NCBI RefSeq assembly: GCF_008704995.1
Contig: NZ_CP023747.1
Location: 2,940,501 to 3,004,500 of the forward strand
DNA: 64,000 nt
Reading direction: 5' to 3'
Source: Streptomyces nodosus
GTDB taxonomy: Bacteria > Actinomycetota > Actinomycetes > Streptomycetales > Streptomycetaceae
Below the pieces are notes generated by a model, which saw only the letters and a list, made by a program, of their open reading frames with translations, ran no database searches and had not been told where the DNA came from. Positions 9,198 through 15,959 of this stretch are shown piece by piece (position 1 is the stretch's first letter; each line of letters begins with the position of its first letter). The position numbers and the translations under genes are program-made.

Positions 9198-11651
9198 ATG
9201 AGCGACGAGGCGCAGCCACAGCAGGGCCAGGCATGGGCGCCCCGGGAACCGGGTTCCGGATCTTCCGGGGACCTCCCGGGCGGCGAGCCGAGGCGGCCCC
9301 GGCGCACGGGATGGCGACGGCTGATCCCGACCTGGCGCATGGCGCTCGGCGCCTTCCTGTCGGGCGTCCTCCTCCTGGTCGGCCTGTTCGCACTCGGCTA
9401 CTACCTGGTCCAGATCCCCGCGGCGAACGCCTCCGCGGTCCAGCAGAGCAATGTGTTCCTGTACGCCGACGGCAGCCAGCTGGCCCGCGACGGCTCCGTC
9501 AACCGCGAGAACGTGTCACTGGCGCAGATCTCCAAGGCCGCCCAGCACGCGACGCTGGCCGCCGAGGACCGCGACTTCTACTCCGAGTCCGCCGTCGACC
9601 CCAAGGCGATGCTGCGCGCCGCCTGGAAGACGGCCACCGGCAAGGGCAAACAGTCCGGCTCCACGATCACCCAGCAGTATGTGAAGAACTACTACCTGGG
9701 CCAGGAGCAGACCGTCACCCGGAAGGTGAAGGAGTTCTTCATCGCGATCAAGCTGGACCGCGAGACCAGCAAGGACGAGATCCTCGAGGGCTATCTCAAC
9801 ACCAGCTACTTCGGCCGCAACGCCTACGGCATCCAGGCCGCCGCACAGGCGTACTACGGCATCGACGCCAAGGACCTCACGCCCGCCCAGGGCGCCTATC
9901 TCGCGGCCCTGCTGAACGCGCCGAGCGAGTTCGACGTGACGGCGCACCCGGAGAACAAGGCCGCGGTCGTCGGGCGCTGGAACTACGTCCTGGACGGCAT
10001 GGTCAAGAAGAAGTGGCTGAGCGAGGCGGAACGGAGCAAGGCGACGTTCCCCATGCCCAAGGCGCAGGGGACCGCGTCCGGTCTGTCCGGCCAGCGCGGC
10101 TATCTGGTCCAGGCGATCAAGGACTATCTCGTCAGCAACAAGATCGTCGACGAGAACGACCTGGCCGGCGGCGGGTACCGCATCACCACCACCCTGCAGA
10201 AGTCCAAGCAGGACGCCCTGGTCAAGGCCGTCGACGACCAGGTGATGAGCAAGCTCGACAAGAAGAACCGCACGGTCGACCGCTATGTCCGGGCCGGCGG
10301 CGTCGCCATCGACCCGGCCACCGGCAAGGTCCGCGCGATGTACGGCGGCATCGACTACACCCAGCAGTACGTCAACAACGCGACCCGCCGCGACTACCAG
10401 GTCGGTTCCACCTTCAAGCCGTTCGTGTTCGCCTCGGCCGTGCAGCACGGCTCCCGGACGCAGTACGGCGACACCATCAACCCCAACACGGTGTACGACG
10501 GCACGGACGGGCGCCCGGTGGAGGGCTGGTCGGGCGGGACCTACGCGCCGGAGAACGAGGACAACGTCGACTACGGCCCGATCACCGTCCGGACGGCCAC
10601 CGACAAGTCGGTGAACGCGGTGTACGCGCAGATGGCCGTGGACGTCGGCCCGGGCACGGTCAAGCAGACCGCGATCGATCTCGGCCTGCCCGCGGACACC
10701 CCCGACCTCCAGCCGTACCCGTCGATCGCGCTCGGCACGGCCACCGCGAGCGTGCTCGACATGGCGGAGGCGTACGCGACACTCGCCAACCACGGCAGGC
10801 ACGGCCCGTACACCATGGTCGAGAAGGTCTCCAAGAACGGCACGGACGTCCCGCTGCCGAAAGGAACCACCAAGCAGGCGGTGAGCCGCGAGGCCGCCGA
10901 CACCACCACCTCGATACTGCAGAGCGTGGTGGACAACGGCACGGCGACCGCCGCCCAGGGCGCCGGACGGCCCGCCGCGGGCAAGACGGGCACCGCCGAG
11001 GAGGACCAGGCGGCCTGGTTCGCCGGCTACACCCCCGATCTGGCCACGGTGATCACGGTGATGGGCCAGGACCCGGAATCGGGCAAGCACAAGTCGCTGT
11101 ACGGCGCGATGGGACTGGACCGCGTCAACGGCGGCGGCGCGCCCGCGGAGATCTGGGCGCAGTTCACCAGGGCCGCTCTGGAGAACACCCCGGTCCATGA
11201 CTTCGACCTGACCCTGCAGCGCGGGGCGGACGAGGTCCTGGAGCCTCCCACGGGCCCCTGGGACGAGGAGCAGGGCGGCACCGGCACCCAGGACGACGGC
11301 GGCACGACGGGCGAGCAGGACACCCCCGGTCTGGACCAGGGGCAGGACCAGGGCCAGGGCCGGTCCGAGGGCTCGGCGGACGGCGGCGCCACCGGGACGG
11401 ACGGCACCACGGGCACGACCGGGGAACCTGGCAACGGCGGCCCCCAGGAAGACGGCGGCGCCACCACCGGCGGCACCACGGACTCGGGCGGCACCACCGG
11501 GGCCGGGGGCACGAACGGCACCGGAGGCAACACCGGGACGGGCGGCGCCACGGACTCGGGCGGCCTCACCGGGGGCGGCGGCACCGGAACCGGCGGCGCC
11601 ACGGGTGGCGGCGGAGCCGCGGGCGGGCCGGGCGGTCTGATCGGCCGGTAG
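9198..11651 (+). CDS. class A (bifunctional) penicillin-binding protein
   Basis: An 817-residue peptidoglycan glycosyltransferase/transpeptidase. A short cytoplasmic Pro/Arg-rich N-terminus precedes one membrane helix (about residues 50-75). The GT51 domain shows the catalytic AAEDRDFYSE, GSTITQQYVKNYYLG and GYLNTSYFGRNAYGI motifs. The transpeptidase domain shows GSTFKPF with the nucleophile near residue 403, DKSVN and GKTGTAEE near residue 595. From about residue 680 the protein becomes Glu/Gln/Asp then Gly/Thr-rich low complexity, likely a flexible extracytoplasmic tail. It polymerises and crosslinks peptidoglycan outside the membrane. The start at 9198 has GGGAG upstream. The several CGTACG motifs just upstream may be promoter-related but this is not shown. 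Confidence 0.93.
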   Translation: MSDEAQPQQGQAWAPREPGSGSSGDLPGGEPRRPRRTGWRRLIPTWRMALGAFLSGVLLLVGLFALGYYLVQIPAANASAVQQSNVFLYADGSQLARDGSVNRENVSLAQISKAAQHATLAAEDRDFYSESAVDPKAMLRAAWKTATGKGKQSGSTITQQYVKNYYLGQEQTVTRKVKEFFIAIKLDRETSKDEILEGYLNTSYFGRNAYGIQAAAQAYYGIDAKDLTPAQGAYLAALLNAPSEFDVTAHPENKAAVVGRWNYVLDGMVKKKWLSEAERSKATFPMPKAQGTASGLSGQRGYLVQAIKDYLVSNKIVDENDLAGGGYRITTTLQKSKQDALVKAVDDQVMSKLDKKNRTVDRYVRAGGVAIDPATGKVRAMYGGIDYTQQYVNNATRRDYQVGSTFKPFVFASAVQHGSRTQYGDTINPNTVYDGTDGRPVEGWSGGTYAPENEDNVDYGPITVRTATDKSVNAVYAQMAVDVGPGTVKQTAIDLGLPADTPDLQPYPSIALGTATASVLDMAEAYATLANHGRHGPYTMVEKVSKNGTDVPLPKGTTKQAVSREAADTTTSILQSVVDNGTATAAQGAGRPAAGKTGTAEEDQAAWFAGYTPDLATVITVMGQDPESGKHKSLYGAMGLDRVNGGGAPAEIWAQFTRAALENTPVHDFDLTLQRGADEVLEPPTGPWDEEQGGTGTQDDGGTTGEQDTPGLDQGQDQGQGRSEGSADGGATGTDGTTGTTGEPGNGGPQEDGGATTGGTTDSGGTTGAGGTNGTGGNTGTGGATDSGGLTGGGGTGTGGATGGGGAAGGPGGLIGR

Positions 11652-11680
11652 TGCACGACACCGCGCGCCCGTCGGGTCGG

Positions 11681-11723
11681 CGTGCCCGCGGGCCCGGCGG
11701 GAGCGACGTGCCCGCGGGCCCGG
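11681..11723. repeat. direct repeat of a GC palindrome between convergent genes
   Basis: Two copies of CGTGCCCGCGGGCCCGG begin 26 bp apart (11681 and 11707). Each contains the self-complementary CCCGCGGG. They lie between the stop codons of the convergent penicillin-binding protein and gdx genes, so they may act as transcription end sites, but no T-tract follows. Confidence 0.5.
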
Positions 11724-11735
11724 TGGTGATCGGGC

Positions 11736-12056
11736 TCAGTGCCCGGAGGTCGCCTTCAGCCCCACCACTGCCACCACCAGCAGCGACACAAAGAAGGTGC
11801 GCGCCGCGGTCACCGGCTCGCCGAGCACCACCATGCCCAGGACCGCCGCACCGGCCGCGCCGATGCCCACCCAGACGCCGTACGCCGTGCCGATGGGCAA
11901 CGACCTCGCCGCGTACGACAGCAGCAGCATGCTGGCCACGATGCCCGCGCCGGTGGCCAGGCTCGGCCACAGCCGGGTGAAACCGTCGGTGTACTTCATG
12001 CCGACCGACCAGCCGACTTCCAGCAGACCGGCGACGACGAGCAGGACCCAGGCCAT
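11736..12056 (-). CDS. gdx: SMR family guanidinium exporter (Gdx/SugE type)
   Basis: A 106-residue four-helix small multidrug resistance protein. The start ATG at 12056 is preceded by GGAGGTG; the longer open frame is the riboswitch leader. The conserved membrane Glu13 lies in GLLEVGWSVGMKYTDGF, and SLPIGTAYGVWVGIGAAGAA and LGMVVLGEP follow. GMKYTDGFTRLWPS-like and IGTAYGVWVGIG-like segments are characteristic of the SugE/Gdx branch, which exchanges guanidinium for protons, rather than the EmrE branch. A guanidine-III riboswitch-like element in its leader strongly supports this role. It functions as an antiparallel dimer in the plasma membrane according to family knowledge. Confidence 0.88.
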   Translation of the reverse strand: MAWVLLVVAGLLEVGWSVGMKYTDGFTRLWPSLATGAGIVASMLLLSYAARSLPIGTAYGVWVGIGAAGAAVLGMVVLGEPVTAARTFFVSLLVVAVVGLKATSGH

Positions 12057-12091
12057 GAGAGGCACCTCCGGGAGACGAACGGAACGGGGGT

Positions 12092-12152
12092 GCGTCGTCT
12101 TTGCGTACGGGCCTGACGGTCCCTGTCCCGGTACGGCGCGTCTCGTCGGGGG
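12092..12152 (-). ncRNA. probable guanidine-III (ykkC-III) riboswitch
   Basis: On the minus strand the leader of gdx contains CCCCGACGAGACGCGCCGUA, then CCGGG, an expanded loop, and AAAGACGACGC. This follows the order of the ykkC-III class: a CCCG/CGGG stem, the ACGAG loop, GCGCCGU, and an AAGACGRYGC 3' strand that pairs back to GCGCCGU as a pseudoknot. One pair (C-A) of that 7-bp stem is mismatched and the loop before the 3' strand is longer than the minimal form, with its own possible hairpin. The element ends 35 bases before the gdx ATG, with GGAGGTG in between. The match is to the consensus as I remember it; no covariance model was run. Confidence 0.75.
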
Positions 12153-12230
12153 CCTCCACGGTAGCAAGCGGGCGGGAACGCCGAAGGGGCCGGTGACCAC
12201 CGTCACCAGCCCCTGCAGGTACCGCGGGTA

Positions 12231-12572
12231 CTAGAGGTACAGGCCCGTGGAGTCCTCCGACCCCTCGAAGCGGTCCGCCGCCACGGCGTGCAGATCACGC
12301 TCGCGCATCAGGACGTACGCGGTCCCGCGCACCTCGACCTCCGCCCGGTCCTCCGGGTCGTACAGGACCCGGTCGCCCGGCTCCACGGTCCGTACGTTCT
12401 GCCCGACCGCGACGACCTCGGCCCAGGCGAGGCGACGGCCGACGGCCGCGGTCGCGGGGATCAGGATGCCGCCGCCGGACCGGCGTTCGCCCTCGGCGGC
12501 GTCCTGCCGCACCAGCACCCGGTCGTGCAGCATCCGGATGGGCAACTTGTCGTGGTGGGTCTTCTCGCTCAC
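12231..12572 (-). CDS. GroES-like co-chaperonin family protein
   Basis: A 113-residue protein with a GroES fold pattern: MLHDRVLVRQD near residue 14, a mobile-loop region (EGERRSGGGILIPATA) and the barrel motif VVAVGQNVRTVEPGDRVLYD, ending with YVLMRERDLHAVAAD. It is similar in size to true GroES but divergent, and no groEL is beside it, so it is probably a second, specialised GroES-type protein conserved in Streptomyces. The start is GTG. It sits between gdx and the DUF3618 gene on the same strand. Whether it works with GroEL cannot be told from the window. Confidence 0.8.
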   Translation of the reverse strand: MSEKTHHDKLPIRMLHDRVLVRQDAAEGERRSGGGILIPATAAVGRRLAWAEVVAVGQNVRTVEPGDRVLYDPEDRAEVEVRGTAYVLMRERDLHAVAADRFEGSEDSTGLYL

Positions 12573-12615
12573 GCCCCGAACCTACCTGCCTTCGACGCCG
12601 TCGTGCGCGTCCGGG

Positions 12616-12954
12616 TCAGTCCTTGCGGCGCCGCGCACCGTAGGCGAGCAGGCCCACGACCCCGACCACGACCATCGCCACGGGCAGCAGGCGCTCCAGC
12701 CGCGGCGCCCCGTCCTCGGTGACCAGCTGCCCCTTGACCTGGCTGACGACCCGGTTGGCACCGACGTACGCACGGCCGAGGGTGTGGTCGACCTGCGAGA
12801 CGACCTTGGCCCTGGCATCCCCGACGATCGTCTTCGGGTGCACCCGGACGCCGATCTCGTCGAGCGTCTCGGCGAGAGTCTCGCGGCGGCGCTTGATGTC
12901 CGCCTCGATCTGCGCCGGAGTCCTGGTGTCCGGTGTGCTCGACGTGTCCGTCAC
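12616..12954 (-). CDS. DUF3618 domain protein
   Basis: A 112-residue protein starting at GTG 12954 with GGAGGAAG upstream. Residues about 13-60 carry the DUF3618 signature (TPAQIEADIKRRRETLAETL followed by DEIGVRVHPKTIVGDARAK). Residues about 86-107 form one membrane helix (LLPVAMVVVGVVGLLAYG) with a positive RRRKD end. These proteins are found across actinobacteria, often beside phage-holin-like membrane proteins; the function is unknown. It is divergent from bcp over about 170 bp. Confidence 0.82.
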   Translation of the reverse strand: MTDTSSTPDTRTPAQIEADIKRRRETLAETLDEIGVRVHPKTIVGDARAKVVSQVDHTLGRAYVGANRVVSQVKGQLVTEDGAPRLERLLPVAMVVVGVVGLLAYGARRRKD

Positions 12955-13124
12955 CGCGCTTCCTCCGTGGTCGTTTGCGGCGTGATCCGCGCATTTCCTG
13001 CTTCTGTGGTCGACAGTCTGTCAGCTCGGGGCCGGGCCCGCCGACGCCCCCCATGCCTTCCGCGCACCGGACCGAGGCAGATTAGGCTCGTCGGGTAACC
13101 CGCCCCTTGCGACGTGAGGTAACG

Positions 13125-13592
13125 ATGAGCGAGCGACTCCAGCCCGGCGACACCGCCCCCGCCTTCACCCTGCCGGACGCCGACGGCAAGGAGGTCTCCC
13201 TGGCCGACCACCGGGGACGCAAGGTCATCGTCTACTTCTACCCGGCCGCGCTGACCCCCGGCTGCACCAAGCAGGCGTGCGACTTCACGGACAACCTGGA
13301 GCTGCTGGCGGGCGCCGGGTACGACGTGATCGGCATCTCCCCCGACAAGCCGGAGAAGCTCGCCAAGTTCCGCGAGAAGGAGTCCCTGAAGGTCACCCTG
13401 CTCTCCGACCCCGACAAGCAGATCCTCGAGGCGTACGGCGCCTTCGGCGAGAAGACGATGTACGGCAGGACGGTCGTCGGCGTCATCCGCTCCACGGTGG
13501 TCGTGGACGAGGAGGGCAAGGTCGAGCGCGCCCTCTACAACGTGCGGGCGACCGGCCACGTAGCAAAGATCATCAAGGACCTCTCCCTCTGA
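13125..13592 (+). CDS. bcp: thioredoxin-dependent thiol peroxidase, Bcp-type peroxiredoxin
   Basis: A 155-residue peroxiredoxin that reduces hydrogen peroxide and organic hydroperoxides in the cytoplasm. The start is at ATG 13125 behind GAGGT, six codons inside the open frame. The peroxidatic Cys is in TPGCTKQACDF (Cys47) and the resolving Cys52 lies five residues later, the atypical 2-Cys arrangement of the Bcp/PrxQ class. FTLPDADGKEVSLADHRGRK and VIGISPDKPEKLAKFREKE are further family blocks. Length matches the family. It is monocistronic, divergent from the DUF3618 gene. Confidence 0.94.
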   Translation: MSERLQPGDTAPAFTLPDADGKEVSLADHRGRKVIVYFYPAALTPGCTKQACDFTDNLELLAGAGYDVIGISPDKPEKLAKFREKESLKVTLLSDPDKQILEAYGAFGEKTMYGRTVVGVIRSTVVVDEEGKVERALYNVRATGHVAKIIKDLSL

Positions 13593-13732
13593 CCCACCCC
13601 CGAATCCCCACCGAACGGCCTGCCCGGACAACCGGCGCAGGCCGCTCCCTTACCTTCAGGCGTGACCACCGGACGCCCCTTTCGTTACTCCGTGCGAGGC
13701 CACGAACATGTGACCTAGATCGGAGGGGATCG

Positions 13733-14395
13733 ATGGGGGTCGGCGCATTCGACAAGGAGCGTCTGCAAGCGGCCGCCGCGACGGCGCGAACGCTGACGGA
13801 GGCATTGGAGAGCCTCGGTGTGGATCCGAAGAGCTCCACACGACGCTATGTGCTCGAGCGGATGAAGAAGTTGGGGGTGGACGTCTCACACTTCGAGCGC
13901 GAGGGGATCAAGTGGTCCAGAGACACACTCCAGGCAGCCGTCTCCGCCTCCACAAACATGTACGAGGTGCTGCGCCGTCTCGGACTGGACGCGGTGGGCG
14001 GACACCACACCCACATCAGTCGGCGGATCAAGGCGTACGGCATCGACACCTCGCACTTCACACCGGTGGTCCGAACCGAGCGCATGAGACACAACCAGCG
14101 CCGTCGCACGCCCCACGAGATCCTCGTGGAGGACACCTCGGCGGAAGCCAGACGTGTCCCGAGCAGTCGGCTCAAGCGGGCCATGCGCGAACTGGGAATC
14201 ACACAGCGGTGCTTCCTCTGCGGAATCGAGCCGGTGTGGCTCGGAGAGCCACTGCCCCTGGAGGTCGACCACATCGACGGCAACTGGAGGAACAACAGGG
14301 TCGAGAATCTGCGTCTGCTCTGCCCCAACTGCCACTCCACAACAGACACATACAGAGGCCGGGCCAAGGCACGTCCGAAGGGCAGCCGCGTATGA
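13733..14395 (+). CDS. HNH endonuclease signature protein, paralog 1
   Basis: A 220-residue protein with GGAGGGG upstream of ATG 13733. The N-terminal half contains two repeats of about 50 residues, each ending in a G(V/I)D(V/T)SHF motif (LGVDVSHF; YGIDTSHF), which look like small helical DNA-binding modules. The C-terminal domain is an HNH nuclease: RCFLCGIEPVWLGEPLPLEV, then DHIDGNWRNNRVENLRLLC and PNCH, with two CxxC-type zinc pairs. Its stop overlaps the next paralog by ATGA, so the two are translationally coupled. These occur in Streptomyces as stand-alone genes; defence, mobile-element or housekeeping roles are all possible. Confidence 0.85.
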   Translation: MGVGAFDKERLQAAAATARTLTEALESLGVDPKSSTRRYVLERMKKLGVDVSHFEREGIKWSRDTLQAAVSASTNMYEVLRRLGLDAVGGHHTHISRRIKAYGIDTSHFTPVVRTERMRHNQRRRTPHEILVEDTSAEARRVPSSRLKRAMRELGITQRCFLCGIEPVWLGEPLPLEVDHIDGNWRNNRVENLRLLCPNCHSTTDTYRGRAKARPKGSRV

Positions 14396-15090
14396 CCAGC
14401 GGCGTCCCGTACACGCGCGAGCGGCTGGCCGAGGCGGCCGCGCAGTGCTCCGACATGGACGAGGTCATCGCCTTCCTCGGCACACGGCCTTACGCCAATC
14501 TGCGTCGATATCTGTACCAGCGCTTCGAGCACTTCGGCATCGACGTCTCGCACTTCCCGCGTAAGGGACGCCACGGTTCCCAGGGCCGGCCCGACGAAGG
14601 CCAGTTGCGGAACGCCGTGGCGCGGTCCGCATCGATCGCCGGGGTTCTTCGGATCCTTGAACGCCCGGACAACGCACGGCAGCGCGCGCTGTTCTCACGG
14701 CTCACCACTCACTACGGAATCGACACCTCGCACTTCTTGGGGCAGGGACATCGGCGCGGCAAGCCCGGTCCGAACCCCCGGAAGCGACCGGAAGACGTGC
14801 TCGTCCAGCACAACGGCACACACCGGACGGCGACCAAGCGTCTGCGCCGGGCGCTCCGCGAGGCCGGGGTGCCCGAGCGCTGCGCCCGTTGCGGCACCGG
14901 GCCCGAATGGCTCGGCGGGCCCATGACGCTTGAGATCGACCACATCAACGGAGACTGGCACGACGACCGGCGAGAGAACTTACGGCTGCTGTGCCCCAAC
15001 TGCCATGCGATCACCGCCACCTGGTGCAGAGGCGGACGACGCACGGTTCATGTAATGACCGCATCACCGAGCGCCCTCAGCGCCCAGTAA
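14392..15090 (+). CDS. HNH endonuclease signature protein, paralog 2
   Basis: A 232-residue paralog of the preceding protein with the same plan: two helical modules each ending FGIDVSHF and YGIDTSHF, then an HNH domain RCARCGTGPEWLGGPMTLEI, DHINGDWHDDRRENLRLLC, PNCH. The start ATG overlaps the upstream stop (ATGA). Codon 197, within RENLRLLC, is TTA at 14980-14982, the codon read by the developmentally controlled bldA tRNA in Streptomyces, so full-length protein may appear only late in development. It ends 15 bp before an unusual tRNA gene. The tandem arrangement suggests gene duplication. Confidence 0.85.
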   Translation: MTSGVPYTRERLAEAAAQCSDMDEVIAFLGTRPYANLRRYLYQRFEHFGIDVSHFPRKGRHGSQGRPDEGQLRNAVARSASIAGVLRILERPDNARQRALFSRLTTHYGIDTSHFLGQGHRRGKPGPNPRKRPEDVLVQHNGTHRTATKRLRRALREAGVPERCARCGTGPEWLGGPMTLEIDHINGDWHDDRRENLRLLCPNCHAITATWCRGGRRTVHVMTASPSALSAQ

Positions 15091-15105
15091 AGTAGGCATC
15101 GCCGC

Positions 15106-15180
15106 GGGCCCGTATCCCAGCTGGCGAGAGGACGCCGGTTTAGATCCGGTGTGTCGTGGGTTCGAGTCCCACCGGGCCCA
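15106..15180 (+). tRNA. atypical tRNA, anticodon UAG, short variable loop
   Basis: A full cloverleaf folds: acceptor GGGCCCG/CGGGCCC, D arm with a GG pair in AGCUGGCGAG, anticodon stem GCCGG/CCGGU with loop UUUAGAU, variable loop GUGUC, and T arm GUGGG-UUCGAGU-CCCAC. The discriminator is A and CCA is not encoded. The anticodon UAG would read CUA/CUN leucine codons, but bacterial tRNA-Leu has a long variable arm, whereas this has five bases. Base 10 is U and base 26 is C, both unusual. It may be a noncanonical or divergent tRNA; a strong terminator follows directly. Confidence 0.75.
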
Positions 15181-15190
15181 TAGGAAAAAC

Positions 15191-15223
15191 AGCCCGGCGC
15201 CTTTGATACCAAGGCGCCGGGCT
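15191..15223. terminator. bidirectional factor-independent terminator
   Basis: A perfect 13-bp stem AGCCCGGCGCCTT / AAGGCGCCGGGCT with a 7-base loop lies between the tRNA and the convergent rdgB gene. It can end transcription of the HNH-tRNA unit and of rdgB. Confidence 0.9.
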
Positions 15224-15233
15224 TGTTCGTAGC

Positions 15234-15836
15234 TCAGGCCAGTAGTTCCCGTACCACTGGTACCAGTGCGCGGAAGGCCTGGCCCCGGTGGCTGATCTTG
15301 TTCTTTTCGTCGGGGGTCAGTTCCGCGCAGGTGCGGGTGTCGCCCTCGGGCTGGAGGATCGGGTCGTAACCGAAGCCGTTGGTGCCGGCCGGTGCGTGCC
15401 GCAGGGTGCCCAGGAGCCGGCCCTCGACCACGCGTTCCGTGCCGTCCGGCAGGGCCAGCGCCGCCGCGCAGGCGAAGTGGGCGCCCCGGTGGGCGTCGTC
15501 GATGTCCGCGATCTGGGCCAGCAGCAGCTCCAGGTTCGCCCGGTCGTCACCGTGCCGGCCGGCCCAGCGGGCCGAGAAGATCCCGGGGGCACCGTTCAGA
15601 ACGTCCACGCACAGGCCCGAGTCGTCGGCCACCGCGGGCAGCCCCGTCGCGCGGGCCAGGGCGTGGGCCTTGAGCAGGGCGTTCTCGGCGAAGGTGACGC
15701 CCGTCTCCTTGACGTCGGGGATGTCGGGATAGGCATCCGCACCGACCAGGTCATGCGGAAGACCCGCTTCGGCGAGGATCGCCCTCAGTTCGGTGATCTT
15801 TCCGGGGTTACGCGTGGCGAGGATCAGGCGGCTCAT
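15234..15836 (-). CDS. rdgB: RdgB/HAM1 family non-canonical purine NTP pyrophosphatase
   Basis: A 200-residue enzyme that hydrolyses dITP, dXTP and ITP to monophosphates, keeping deaminated purines out of DNA and RNA. The N-terminal LILATRNPGKITELRAIL contains the ATxNxxK-type phosphate-binding motif, with ETGVTFAENALLKA and ADDSGLCVDVLNGAPGIFSA as nucleotide and metal sites and FGYDPIL and ISHRGQAF near the C-terminus. Length is typical. In actinobacteria rdgB lies close to rph, which is also on this strand 2.3 kb upstream; here an SMI1/KNR4 gene and a lipoprotein-like gene separate them. Confidence 0.95.
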   Translation of the reverse strand: MSRLILATRNPGKITELRAILAEAGLPHDLVGADAYPDIPDVKETGVTFAENALLKAHALARATGLPAVADDSGLCVDVLNGAPGIFSARWAGRHGDDRANLELLLAQIADIDDAHRGAHFACAAALALPDGTERVVEGRLLGTLRHAPAGTNGFGYDPILQPEGDTRTCAELTPDEKNKISHRGQAFRALVPVVRELLA

Positions 15837-15959
15837 GCCCTCCAGTATCCGTGCGGCGCGGGCGCCCCTTCACCGCGCCCCCGACCGCACCCGCCGAGGA
15901 GGAGCGGCGCCCGGTACGGCTTGGTCAGGTTTGTCACTGGCTCCGCGTACGGTCTGCGC

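Noticed and set aside
15106..15180. Amber suppressor tRNA
   Set aside because: A suppressor of UAG stops would need anticodon CUA; here the anticodon itself is UAG.
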